Shown: one piece after another, positions 1 through 12,318 of the stretch
Layout: every line of letters starts with the position of its first letter
How positions within the stretch are numbered: position 1 is the first letter of the stretch
Assembly: GCA_946406115.1 (NCBI GenBank)
Contig: OX291553.1
Coordinates: forward strand, 9,925,001-9,989,000
Source of the DNA: Apoda limacodes
Taxonomy: Eukaryota > Arthropoda > Insecta > Lepidoptera > Limacodidae
DNA length: 64,000 bases
Direction: 5' to 3'
The notes under the pieces: model-generated
What the model saw: the letters and a program-made list of their open reading frames with translations, nothing else
Told to the model about the DNA's origin: nothing
Database searches by the model: none
Position numbers and translations under genes: made by a program

Positions 1-1480
1 CAAACTAGCTTACCTTGTGGCTTCGCCCTCCTGTCATTTAGTAATTGAGTTAATAGATAACCTTTATCCTTCGTACACCGTGCCTTAAACTGTTCTTTAG
101 GATAGGTAAGTAGTGCTCCCCGCCAACTCCTACATTTATAACGCTGCGGAGGTGGCAAACAACCAGACGACCATGTATTTATCCTTACTACTATGACTAA
201 CTACGGAACTAAAGGGACCATCTCGTTATTATTTGAATATAACCTACGATCGGTCGGTTCGAACCCGAGGCTCCTTAAGTTTAAATAGCCGCTAGTCCGG
301 AGAAGCTATACTCGCCCGAAACATATGCCGTGCAAGCTAAGTTCACAAGAAATAATAAAATAGGTGTGCGATTACGCACATGGTTAAGTGGTGAATTGTT
401 CATCAGAGTAATTAAGGCGACAGAACACCTAGTTTGACACACAATAAATATGTTTAAGGTGGATTGTAAGGAAGACATATCCACACTCAGGACCCGGCGC
501 ATTAGCCAGATCAAGTAAGGGTTAGCCCTTTCTGAGTGTTTAGAACTTAACGTTTCGGCTTTCCATACAACAATTCAGAGCCTCATCAGTTAGTAGAGAA
601 TTGTGTATGATTATACTAATACGTCTTCAACGGGGTGATTCATGGCGAAGAATAGAACAAATCCTGACCCACTAACGTCACCTCATAGCCTGTTAATAAA
701 GTTTGGTCAATGTTGAAGTTCTGTCATCTTTATCTTAAATGGCTTAGTCAAAACATAAATTAAACAGTATAAAGCAATAAAATAAAGCTTAGATAGTCTA
801 ATTAAAAATTAGACTCTCTAGATTAATGTCGCGGCTCTGAAAAACATATGAGGTTTACGTTTATTTTTACACAGGAAACAAATATTTAAATATGAACACA
901 ATAATACTTAGCTTTCCAAATCTATCCGTCGCAATAATGGGTGGAGTGGAGGTATTATTTATTTATGGATTCCTTAAGGAGATTGGGTTAAAAATCCCAC
1001 GTTAAATTTTAGCCACCCATTACCTAAACGGAATCTAACAGTTCAGTTTCCTTACTCGACGCCGGTGAAGGGTGGAACTGGAGCCAACCCAGATCTAGGT
1101 TTTATCAGCCCCCTCACACCCTTAGATTCCTGAAGCCTGCAATTATCCTAGTATGTCTCTAACACCAAGCCCCAATCTTCCTCTAATCTTATAACAAGCC
1201 AGACCCCGCTTGAGGAACCCCTACTGTGACTGCCCCGTCCTCGCCTACCTCTATCTACCAAGGGTCTGCTCGCTTTGGGGCCACTATACCGCAAAGCAGC
1301 ACGATATTGTAATTTAAGATTGTTATGATAATAAATAGTGAATATATGGATACCATTAACATAATAACGAATTACATGCAACAAAGTCGTACAACTTTGA
1401 TGAGCACCTACTAAATCGTGTAGGGTTTCCTTTAATAGGAATTCAAGACAAGGTTCACACAAGGATCACCTACTCAACAT

Positions 1481-1866
1481 ATATATGCACAGCAAGGGCC
1501 ACACAAGGATTACCCTAGCAAGTCCTTTGGGGGGTCCCTTCACATCGACTCAGATCAGTGCGAGTAACCACGGCCCAGGGGCCCGCGTAGGGTTTTATCC
1601 AGTGAGGATATCCAAACTCATACACATACACGCTCTAAAGGGAATACACAGGGGTTACTACTTATACATGTATATATGCACAGAAAGGGCCACACAAGGA
1701 TTACCCTAGCAAGTCCTTTGGGGGGTCCCTTCACATCGACTCAGATCAGTGCGAGTAACCACGGCCCAGGGGCCCGCGTAGGGTTTTATCCAGTGAGGAT
1801 ATCCAAACTCATACACATACACGCTCTAAAGGGAATACACAAGATTTACCCTAGCCTTAACCCTAG
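1481..1866. repeat. 191-bp tandem duplication inside the giant repeat
   Basis: Two nearly identical blocks start at about 1481 and 1672. Both run from TATATGCACAG through CACACAAGGATTACCC to CTCTAAAGGGAATACACA. They differ by very few bases, for example GCAAGG against GAAAGG. The pair recurs unchanged at 13799-14184 in the right copy, so the duplication came before the 12.3-kb one. Confidence 0.9.
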
Positions 1867-2511
1867 GCTTAGCCGATTTCCTATCTAATCAGATCAGGGC
1901 TTAATTACGGGGTTTTCCTCCCACAAGATATCACAAAATTTACAACATCATGTTAAAAGACACCGATCCCGGCAGGAACCTTTTACTCCACTAGATTTCC
2001 TACAGAAATCGGCAATCTCTTTTCCTTAGAGAGTACATAGCCAACAATGTCAACAAATTACCTCTGCATTCTCAATAAGTAAGGGTTTCTTCCTTCTCTA
2101 CTCCAAATTTACAACTAGAATCCCAACCAAAAAGTCAACCACTTTCAATTTTCCCCAACCAACCCTTCACTTTAACCAAGGTGGCATCTTACACGGTCCC
2201 TTACACAGTCCTTACGCCATGGTATAAAGGAAGTCCCTCACAAAGCCCCATAGTACAAACCCATCAATAATAAGTTGACATTGCTAGCCTCAGTTCTCAC
2301 AAAAGACACTTACTGATATTTGATGTAGGCGAAACGTGCACGGCGTCGGTATTAAATTTCTTCAAATCTTTGTTCGTCCTGTCCTTCCCGCTTCCTCAGG
2401 AATCTCGAGCACGGCCAGCCTCTCGGTACGACGACAGTGGAAAAGGGTGCCGCAACTGACGCCTATCGCTTATAACCGTTCTCCCCTCCCCCCCGATAGA
2501 CGCGGCCTGAA

Positions 2512-2582
2512 CACGTGGCGTGTCTAGGGATTGTGGCGCCAGTTAATTTCTTCTTTATTTTACTTCCACGTGTACCCACGTG
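2512..2582. promoter_or_regulatory. Cluster of three CACGTG palindromes
   Basis: CACGTG occurs at 2512-2517, 2567-2572 and 2577-2582. The last two form a near-palindromic pair separated by four bases. CACGTG is the canonical E-box of bHLH factors. A regulatory role within the terminal repeat is inference only. The same cluster recurs at 14830, 14885 and 14895 in the right copy. Confidence 0.3.
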
Positions 2583-3339
2583 CTTCGCATTTTAGTGGCC
2601 AGTTACTTTATAGTAATAATCGAACAATCATATCGAAATCGTCACCCGATTCTACTAAACTCTTTACCTGCCGAACTAGTTTCTCCGCTTCTTTGTGACT
2701 CGATTATACAGCTTCGATTAATTTACACATTGAAGGCTCGTCGTAAGCGGCGCGGAGCCTACTCTACTATCCCTCTCGCACCCTACGATATTTATAACAA
2801 TTAACTGAAAATAATCGATCGATATTCTCCATATATTTTAACCTCCTGGTTATCTGCTACTTTACGAATCGGTCGTATTTAACGAGTAATTATTTTTCTT
2901 TGTGTTGATGATTTTAGGATCCCACTGCGATTTACGCCTTATGGCGTAGATATAAATATATTAATCTAAGACCGGTGAGGACATCCGGGCCACTCACTCA
3001 CTTAATGTTTCATCGATCTCGTTTCTATCCATTTATTAGGAGTATCCGATCGGTATGAATTACGAAGGTGATTAATCAAATTTATATTTATTATTGATAA
3101 ATTCTATCTTTAATTCACCTGCTCTCTTAAAACTTAAATTAGCATGTCAACACCGTGTCGTGGGGTCCAGATTATTACAATTCTTTATAAAAGGCTTGGG
3201 ACCACTACAATCCTCCCCAACAAGTCATAAATGTACACTTATCAGTTGTGACTTGTTTCTTAATTAACCACTGGATCTCTACACCTAAGTTTTAAGACCT
3301 CGACTTACAACTCGAACCTAGTTCAGTAATGACATATAA

Positions 3340-3715
3340 ATTACTCGAGACTTAATCTAACCTTAATTCAGCAATAACGCTAACCTTAACCTAAAAACCC
3401 CTACATAAACCTAAATCCAACAACCCTCATGTTGACCTGGACTTCCCAAACATAACCGTAACCTAAACCTTATAACCCTCATGTCCACCCAAACCTAATA
3501 AACCCTAATGTTAACCTAAACACTATAAACCTCATGTTAACCTAGACCTCCTAAACATATCTGTAACCTAAGCCTAATAATCCTCATGTTTACCTAAACC
3601 TAATAAATTTTATGTGTACCTAAACCCTATAAACCTCATGTTTACCTAACCCTAATTGCCCTGAACCTAATAAACCTAATATTATCCTTACCTTAATCCT
3701 AGCCCTGCCGTCAGT
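3340..3715. repeat. Degenerate CCTAA-rich, G-poor tract
   Basis: The plus strand is packed with variants of AACCTAA, ACCCTAA and TTAACCTAAAC, along with a recurring phrase AACCCTCATGTTNACCTAAACC at intervals of roughly 40-60 bases. Positions 3361-3420 contain 19 C and only 2 G. CCTAA is the complement of the insect telomere repeat TTAGG. Units are too degraded to be a functional telomere array, so this is telomere-like by composition only. Confidence 0.55.
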
Positions 3716-4600
3716 AAAAAAGAAATCGCATCGAAATTTCCCGTAACCTCCTCCGAGAGCGGTATCGCGACTAATACACAAGGCCCCTTATACAACAATG
3801 AAAACTTCTTAATCCACTTCACCCTCACACTTGAGTTATCAGTTCTACGCGCTTTCATCAAATTCCCTGACCGGAATTGTTCCTTTCAACGTGTCTTCTC
3901 ATAAGGATCACCCTTCCTTTAACTGCACTTTACCCATTCAGTCCTAGCCTTATCTTTCATTTCCTCCAATTCCCTCTCGCTTATATTATCGACGGTTTTC
4001 CATCCATTCCCCCGTCGTAAAATCAACTTAGTTCACCCTAAAACATAATCATACGTTCACCCTATTAAAACTAGCAACAGCACCTAAAGCTTAAATCAGT
4101 CTCTCGACACTACTGATTTCTAACTAATCAACTTAATGGACATCTCCCATCCTATAATCACCCTCAACTCCAAGGTTATCTCATCGTTCAAGGTCTGCTT
4201 CCATTTAGATATTAATGAATCTCATACTATAGTTCCGTACCAAGACGATGACTAATCAAACCTGGTTTAGCGTGGTACTAGTTGTCTCATCATGTTCCTC
4301 ACTAATCTAAACTGGTTTAAAGGGCTGTACCCAATAAGCTACGATGATCACCTAAGAGCCTCCTAATAATAATGAATGACACGTCATAATAATTACTCGA
4401 AATAGAACGTAAGAGATTAAAAAGAAATTATAGTGCTTAAGATCGTGCTTTACTCAAATGCAGCAAATAACTATGACGAACACAGCTTCAGTTAAGGACC
4501 ACTGGCCTCACTCAACCTCAGCCAGCGACTACTCAGGGACCCACCCTGTCGAAACAAGGTCAGTCCCCTGCAACGCTACGATAGGAAACACCAGATATAA
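3716..4600. other. Interior of the 12.3-kb unit, no gene seen
   Basis: AT-rich and stop-dense in all frames. No recognisable repeat family, tRNA or protein motif was found in this stretch. Confidence 0.5.
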
Positions 4601-5960
4601 TGGATAGTTATGAAGAATATAGTAGATCGAAGAAGGGAAATATGATTGGAAGCAAACAGTTGAGTTTTTCCATTATTAGTCGTAGATAATCAGGACGGGT
4701 ACGACGGAAATGCTTCGGTTAAGGACCAAGGGCCTCACTTAATCTAGGCTTGTTATGATGAATATGCTTCGATTAAGGACCAAAGGCCTCTCTCAACCTC
4801 GGCTTGTCGGGATAGTTATAGTAGTTTAAATATGGCGATGATGTTTGGAAACAAACAGTTGAGTTTGTTCATTATTAGATGTAGGTAATTATGATAGATA
4901 TAGTAGTTTGAATATGGCGACGACGTTTGAAAACAAACAGTTGAGTTTGTCCATTCTTAGATGTAGGTAATTATGATAGATATAGTAGTTTGAATATGTC
5001 GACGATGTTTGGAAACAAACAGTTGAGTTTGTCAATTATTAGATGTAGGTAATCATGATAGATATAGTAGTTTGAATATGGCGACGACGTTTGGAACCAA
5101 ACAGTTCAGTTTGTCCATTATTAGATGTAGGTAATTATGATATATATTGCAGTCTGAATATGGCAACGACGTTTGGAAACAAACAGTTGAGTTCGTCCAT
5201 TATTAGTCGTAGGTAATCATGATGGATATGCTTCGATTAAGGACCAAGGGCCTCACTCAATCTAGGCTCGTTACAATGTATATGCTTCGATTAAGGACCA
5301 AGGGCCTCACTCAACCTCGGCTCGTCATGATAGATATAGTAGTTTCAATATGGCGATTATGTTTGGACGCAAACAGTTGAGTTTGTCCATTTGATGACGT
5401 TCGGAAACAAACAGTTGAGTTTGTCCATTTGATGACATTCGGAAGCAAACAGTTGAGTTTGTACATTTTTTTAGCCGTAGGTAATTGTGATAGATATAGT
5501 AGTTTGAATATGGTGATGACGTTAGGACGCAAACAGTTGAGTTTGTCCATTTGATGATATTCAGGAATAAACAGTTAAGTTTGTCCCTTAGACGATGTTC
5601 GAAAGCAACCAGATGAGTTTGTCCATTTTATGACATTCGGAAGCAAACAGTCTAGTTTGTCCATTTTTAGTCGTAGGTAATTGTGATAGACATAGTAGCT
5701 ATAAGGTGGCGATGACGTTTGGACGCAAACAGTTGAGTTTGTCCATTCGATGACGTTCGGAAGCAAACAGTTAAGTTTGCCCACTACCAGCCGTAGGTAA
5801 TTAGAACGGATATGACGGACATGCTTCGGTTAAGGACCAAGGGCCTCACTCAATCTAGGCTTGTTATGATGGCTATGCTTCGATTAAGGACCAAGGGCCT
5901 CACTCAACTTCCGCTCGTCGTGATAGTTATAGTAGATTAAATATGGCGTTAATGTTAGAG
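4600..5960. repeat. Composite tandem array of two unit types
   Basis: One unit, about 82 bp long, contains TAGTTTGAATATGGCGACG followed by CAAACAGTTGAGTTTGTCCA. It recurs with starts near 4911, 4993, 5075 and 5157, an exact 82-bp spacing. A second unit of about 50-60 bp contains TTAAGGACCAAGGGCCTCAC. It is interspersed near 4720, 4760, 5230, 5290, 5830 and 5880. From about 5340 to 5780 a short sub-unit with AAACAGTTGAGTTTGTCC repeats at about 38-bp spacing. Open frames that read repeatedly as Leu-Asn-Cys on the minus strand are by-products of this repeat. Confidence 0.9.
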
Positions 5961-6358
5961 GGTTGTTCATTTAATGATATTAAGAAACAAATATTAAATT
6001 GTTATCAGCAACTATAAGAACCGGTCGTGAAATTTCGAACCTTGTGTAATAATGCTGATACTAGAGCGGCCTAACCCCATACCCCGAATATCTCCCTCCT
6101 CCCCTTAACTACTCACCCACCATTCAGGTTAAGTCTGACTTCCACTAACGACATATACTTATGTATGTATACCTACACACACTTATACAAACATACACCG
6201 GAAGCGATCCATCAAAACAGCATTTGCCGAAACATTAAAACCTCCCTGAATCCCACAAGGCGAATTTGTAAGGGCTGCCACTCCCACGTATCCAAAACCA
6301 TCTCATTGTTGTATCTAACAGCTCACCATTTTTTTTTTATTTTTTTATTTTTTTTCCC

Positions 6359-6922
6359 GATGACTTAAACACATCTCCAGCATAACACCTTTTGCTTCTT
6401 CAGTTAAGGACCTGACTCTCCCACCATTAAGGCAGGGCCCGACCTCAACTTCGACACATATACACATGTATGCATACTGATATGTATACACACACATAGA
6501 CACGCACCGCCCGCGGTCACTCAGGGATCGTACCTGCCGAAACATTACGACCCCCTGCAACTCACACGGCAAAAATCTCAGGGGTTACACTAGCCATGTA
6601 TAAAAATCCAAAATCATTTCAATTCAGGCCCTAACAACTTACAATCTTTACTCGCGACGATTTAAACACATCCCCAGCATAACCCTTTTCGCTCTTTCAG
6701 TTAAGGACCTGACTCTCCCACCATTAAGGCAGGGCCCGACCTCAACTTCGACACATATACACATGTACGCATACTGATATGTATACGTACACATAGACAT
6801 GCACCGCCCGCGGTCACTCAGGGATCGTACCTGCCGAAACATTACGACCCCCTGCAACTCACACGGCAAAAATCTCAGGGGTTACACTAACCATGTATAA
6901 AAATCCAAAATCATTTCAATTC
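6359..6922. repeat. Two-copy 297-bp tandem repeat
   Basis: Blocks at about 6359-6625 and 6656-6922 align at a constant offset of 297 and are near-identical. Both carry CCACCATTAAGGCAGGGCCC and AAATCTCAGGGGTTACACTA. A T-rich run of about 40 bases (6329-6356) precedes the first copy. The block also shares the phrase TTAAGGACC with the upstream array, which suggests a common origin. Confidence 0.9.
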
Positions 6923-9900
6923 ACGACTCGTACCAAATTAAATAATAACCTTGTCCTACTCGGCTGGGTTTAATAATTTTGCCTTAGTTTCACATCTACA
7001 TAGCAGGTAATAGTATCTATCCACGTTCTAGCTCACTTCTAATCCTACATTGAACCTAATTTATATATATATATATATTTATATTTCATGCGAATCCTAA
7101 TTCTGAATAAACGTTAATACAGTTTAATAAACACTTATTATGTTGACCCCTCCCCTAACAACTTAGCAATTTATCCTGTGGTACCCTCCCCCCTCGTAAT
7201 GTACATTTTATTTCTAACCGCCCTTAACATGACTAAACTAACAAAACCGGTCTCTGACCTACGCCAATGCTTCTAATCTCAGACATCAACCTCATTTCTC
7301 AATGACTACATATCGCTTACTTAACAAAACCCTTTGAACAGATAACACCTATTAACGATAACCTAGTTAGTTCAAAAGGAACACGCTACCAGGCATAGCC
7401 GACCTGAACACCACCTAATAATACCTGACATTATTCTATCTTACCCTTAAGTACTTTAAATTACCTAAACAGAGATGTATAAATTTATATACATAGTAAG
7501 TACACTTCTCGTTTACACCTGAGCACCTCCACACTGTCAATCTATAACCTTTCATAAATGGTACCACAATGGTTAAAACCGGTTGACGTTACCGGTCCGC
7601 CTAGTAATAACATATTTATCGACAATCAAAATGTAATATAATTTGGCAAGCAAAAGCATGAGCCAATAGTATCCTAATATTTTAATCTAATAGCCCGTGA
7701 ACGGTAGCAACGAATCTATAAAAGATAATCTAAACCTAACGTCTACATTAGATCGCACAGAATCACCCCAAACAGCTCCGTTGGCCAAAAACCCCACGCT
7801 CGCGCCAAGACCCCGGGAAACTCCGAGTTCAAATCCCCGCTCGAGCGCACACCCTTTTCTCCTTTCGTTTATATTATTTGATATAATTTTCTTTCACCAT
7901 ATCATATCCCTAAACTAACAACTCACAAAGTACATTTAGTCGCCTTAACATCTACTGTTTACTTTGTTAAGGTTACCTTCTACCAGACATGAATCTTCCC
8001 GTTGGAGGAAGTTCACCTGGTCTAAGGGCTTAACAGACGTCACCGTCAAGTGAAACAGTAATTAGATGTTCGTACTTTGGAATACCCTTTTAACTAAACT
8101 TATAAACCGATAATTACACATATATACAGATATGTCTAAATGGCCTATGGGGATGATCCCAACTTACTAAGTCAGCGCTACTTAGTATAAAATTAAAGTA
8201 CTGAGATGGATGAGGCCTACTTTAGCTAATATCTTAGTGACCTTATGACCTTACTTCTGCATTAACATTCCAAATGCTCGCTATCCCGCCTTTCAATGCA
8301 TTCCCTAATCATAAATTAGCTCACTCTAACTCTTCAATAGTAAAATGATACATTTAGGCTGCACCCTACTTCAATGGGTTTCTGCTTGGTTTTAAAATCG
8401 ATTTCGCTGTCCTATGGCAAGTTCCAAACCGAAAATAACATGGCCTTCTACATTCTTTGACTAGCAGATTACTGCATTTGGTTGCGCGGTTTCTGTCCAA
8501 ACCATTTTTTTTTAAGAAAATTACGGCCGAATTTCCCGTTTTTCTATTTTTAATTCATAACTCGTTATCAACAAGTAGCGAGAGCATAATTTATTTCATG
8601 ACATGTTAAATAACTACATAGCTAGAAAATTACTGTAATTTAATTTTTATATCGCATGTGATGTAACTGTAATCAAATATTTCCCCCCCTTTACGCTAAG
8701 TTGTGGGTCTATCTATAATATTTTTACGCCACTGGAAAACGAGCTCTATCTGAAACTAACATTGTCGACTCCCGCTACACACCCGTATAGCAAAGGTATA
8801 TGTGCGTTGGGGCCCTCTTAAATGCTCGTTATTTTATTATGTCCTCTCCCTCCCCCAGCATATAAGACCTTTATTCCACAGTGCCCCCCCCCCCCTCTAA
8901 ATAATAATTCTACGTATATAGACAGTTCATTAAGGCCACACCAACTATACTGATCTCTAACCTATGTCCATACGGTAATACGCCTCGCGACAGGCCACTA
9001 AAGTCCATAAGGGGGTTCCCTTTTTTATAAATAGTACGGCTAACTCCTCCACTCTATCAGTTGACAATCACAAGTTCAAGAATCCTTCCATAAAACACCT
9101 GCGAATTTATATACTTATCCACATCTACTTACGCACACATATACGTACAAACCAACACTCACAAGCTTATTCGAAACGTACTCACAACATTAAGCTAAGG
9201 TCCATAATTATTGAATAGTGCTATCCAATAATAAATTTATTCGAATCTAGTTTTTAAACATTTTCTTAAACCTATGTTATGGCAATATGCATATAGGTAC
9301 TACCACATAGAAGTTCAGATTGAACGAGACTAGTAAGATTTATCTTACGAATACCGTTCCCTAGGTTTCGGATGATTGAGATATACGAGTATGTATTTAT
9401 AAATAAGGTTATTAGATCATACCCCTGCCTACCATTCTATAAATGTAATTTTAATTTTGCGTATTAGCCGTAATTTTATGTCTACATATTACTAGTAATG
9501 CCTTCCTATATCTAAGCCTAAGTCGTAGAATATATCTTACTATACTAGTACCTAGATAGATGTACTGTACTACCTAACTAAAAAATAAAAACCATTCTTT
9601 TACACTAATTTAACATGGTTTTATCCTAAACTTGGCCTACAATTCCCATATATGCTATATTAAAGTATGTGTCTATAACTAAGCTTAAGTAACAAACAAC
9701 TACAAAATGCCTTCTAAACAAGATTTATATCTTGCTTATTGGTTCCATTCTGTCACACCAGTCACCAACTCAAATCCATTTTAATGACCTCCCATCCGTT
9801 GTACGACAACAAAATGTAGGCTTTTACAAGCCTATTTTAGTTCTATATCTTATCCTGGTAACGGCAACACATAATGTAGAAACCCCCCCCTTTTATAAAA

Positions 9901-10494
9901 ATAATAAAATTATAAATTTGAACTCACGTGGAGTATACTGACATACTCGCCAATTTGAATACGTGAAGGCATGTGTAATCCTAACATATTATTGTTGCCT
10001 TTATTATTATTAAACATTAATGATATTTTGTAACCGTTATTAATGTTATTATTAAAGGAAGCTATGCAGAGAATTAATATTATTATTTGGCTGTGATCGT
10101 CTAATGGCGTAATCGTCTATTTGGACCCCTCGTTGTGACCGATAATAACCCCAGATCCTAAGAGGTATGGATTCAATCAGTCCCAGGTGTGAAAGAACAA
10201 AATCAAAACCCTAATTTTACATTATACCTACATTAAAAGCAATGGCCTATAACTAATCCTTAACCGCAGAACCACTAAGTCCTGATTAGCATTAGACCAG
10301 AATTTAAATTACTAAATGCGAGTTTCAGATTAAAATATATGCGATTTATTATCCTAACGTAGTCGAAGTACCCTAGCCTAAGTCACCCTATTCACCAGCC
10401 TAGCTACCTCCTTACAACTCCGAACATGTCTCGTAATAACACGGTTACCCCTCGAACACGATAGGCCTTGAAGTTATAACGACTATGACCGCAT
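6923..10494. other. Interior of the 12.3-kb unit, no gene seen
   Basis: AT-rich, stop-dense DNA with C clearly exceeding G on the plus strand over the first part. It has short homopolymers (for example a C run near 8885-8896) but no recognisable coding, RNA or transposon signature. Confidence 0.5.
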
Positions 10495-11420
10495 ACCCCT
10501 TAAGTGAAGTCGTAATCCTATAGTAATGTATGAAATCGCCTTAAAGGAGAACTCTTAAACGGTAAGTAGTCCATCGATACACTAGTTATCTTGCCCTTAA
10601 GTAAACTTGTAACCTCATAGTAATGTAGGAAAATCACCTTAAAAGGAAGAACCCTTAGACATATGAAAGTACTAACCACTAATAAGCTCACTGGCTTCCC
10701 CTTAACTAAATTTATACACTTATAATATAACGAAATCATTTAAGAGACAGACAGACCTATTTAATAACTAAATAAATTATTAGCAGGTACGCTATTGATC
10801 CCTTAATTAACCTATAACCTACACAACTAACCTGTCACCAGTTCTCTAGCTTGCGCTTAAGTGAAGGTCGGAACTAATAACAACATATATAAGGCATTAG
10901 GGAGACAAGCGGACCTATTAAGTACATAGATAAATTATTAGTAGACTAGCTATCGATCTCTTAAGCGAAGTTATAAAACTGTAATGTAATATGAAAGGTC
11001 ACCATACGGATGAACTAACAGATTGAATATATATATAGATAAAAACGAATATACTCGCGGCCTGGCCCTTACGTAAATTACACAACCCTCTCAATAACAC
11101 TTAAGAATGCACCACAGACTGACCGATAAGTTTAGTAATTGCATAAAGAGCCTGTTGACAACCCGTTAACAACCCCTAAGTGAAATTATAAAGTCGTAAT
11201 GGTATTCGAGAAGCCACCCCAAAGGCAATCTAAGTATATAAAAAGACTACCACTATCCTTACTAGCTTCTCTTCTAATCTAATCTTATAATAATATATGT
11301 AGAATCGCCGTAAAGACAAACTAACAAATTAGAAGTAAATGTAACCCTGAAATACATCTACAGCCTACCCTTTAAATAAAGTTATAACATAGTCCTAACC
11401 GTAGGTATCCAGAAATCCCC
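10495..11420. repeat. Heavily decayed tandem-like repeat
   Basis: A phrase of the form CCCTTAAGTGAAGTTATAA...GTAATGTA.GAAATC.CC.TAAAGG recurs near 10497, 10594, 10699, 10853, 10961, 11166 and 11367. Spacings run from about 100 to 210 bases. Copies differ at many positions, so the array is much older than the identical 3.2-kb flanking repeats. Confidence 0.6.
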
Positions 11421-11916
11421 ATACATTCATGATTATTATTTTACCACTGAAACTCACGCCATCTGTGTAATAATCGTGGAATTACTCGGTCGATCGATAT
11501 CTTAGCTAACTGTCTAATAATGGAGATATTGAGGAGGTCTTATAGAGGGCGCTAAGGGCGGACGATTTAGTATGGAAGTCTATCTAAATCTACCAATCCT
11601 AGTTTCCAGGTCGTTTACGGGTAGCCCTAACTGGGAATCATCCAGGAAAATTCACATATACAACCATTCCTTAAGGGTTCGTAAGTTGTTCTATTCAGAA
11701 TTATTGGGCCCGCCACCGAATTATCCCTTCGGCCAATTAAAGACTAACCGGTCAGACTTTCCATACATTTGCCTGTGCGTCGAAGTGCCCAGCTGGCGTC
11801 TCGTGGTCACGTGGGTGCGCAGAGTTCACATTTTAGTCTTCTGCGCAGGTACAGAGTCTAATCGTGTTACTCGACCTTCCTTCGACTAATTTACGTTGGT
11901 TCGGTTTTGGTATAGT

Positions 11917-11957
11917 ATATATATATATAGTATATATATATATATATATATATATAG
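11917..11957. repeat. (TA)n microsatellite
   Basis: Interrupted TATATA runs, with three GTATA interruptions. Confidence 0.95.
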
Positions 11958-12318
11958 TATCTCGCGACCCGGTCAGTACGAATTTCGTTCTTAGATCTAA
12001 AATTGAGTTTATGGTTACAAGCTATGGCGATTATCTACACTAGAATATAAAGTTTATGAAAACAAAACTATAAAATTGAGACAAAACCTAACGCTCGCCT
12101 AACTCATACACTAGGTTGTTCCTACTTGATCGCAAAAATGAATATTGAAAATTAATTATGTATAACTTGAATTTGAATAGCCTTAAGGGCCTAGGGTACC
12201 GTCTGGCCTTAAGCGGTTGTCAATTGTATCGTACTTATTATCTGACTGACGTCTTGGAACCTTTAACAAGGAAGGTATATAACGACCAACTCCTGACAGA
12301 CTCGTAGATAGGTTTAAT

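Larger units (their letters stand above)
1..3209. repeat. Left copy of a giant (at least 3.2 kb) direct repeat
   Basis: This segment matches 12319-15527 base for base as far as I can compare by eye, at a constant offset of 12,318. Identity stops after CCACTACA: the next bases are ATCCTCC here and ACCCTCATC after the right copy. The 3' end in CA fits the TG...CA rule of LTRs, but no tRNA-complementary primer site starting TGG follows. No convincing coding region is present. A TATAAAA word lies about 20 bases before the border. Because the window begins inside or at the edge of the repeat, its true 5' end is unseen. It is either a long terminal repeat of a noncoding element or one end of a 12.3-kb tandem duplication. 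Confidence 0.9.

Noticed and set aside
1148..1462. 104-codon minus-strand frame, also present at 13466-13780
   Set aside because: It has no recognisable domain, lies wholly inside the noncoding 3.2-kb repeat, and its second copy is only the repeat copy. Length is not remarkable for 64 kb.
1485..1888. Two similar 70-74-codon frames in tandem
   Set aside because: They result from the 191-bp duplication and end at different chance stops. No protein family was recognised.
5311..5784. Minus-strand frames with repeating Leu-Asn-Cys-Leu pattern, a possible repeat protein
   Set aside because: The pattern is a translation of the tandem DNA repeat. Frames are short, interrupted, lack splice-bordered continuation and change phase between units.
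3210..12318. LTR retrotransposon with gag-pol genes between the giant repeats
   Set aside because: No protease, reverse transcriptase, RNase H or integrase motif is visible in any frame.
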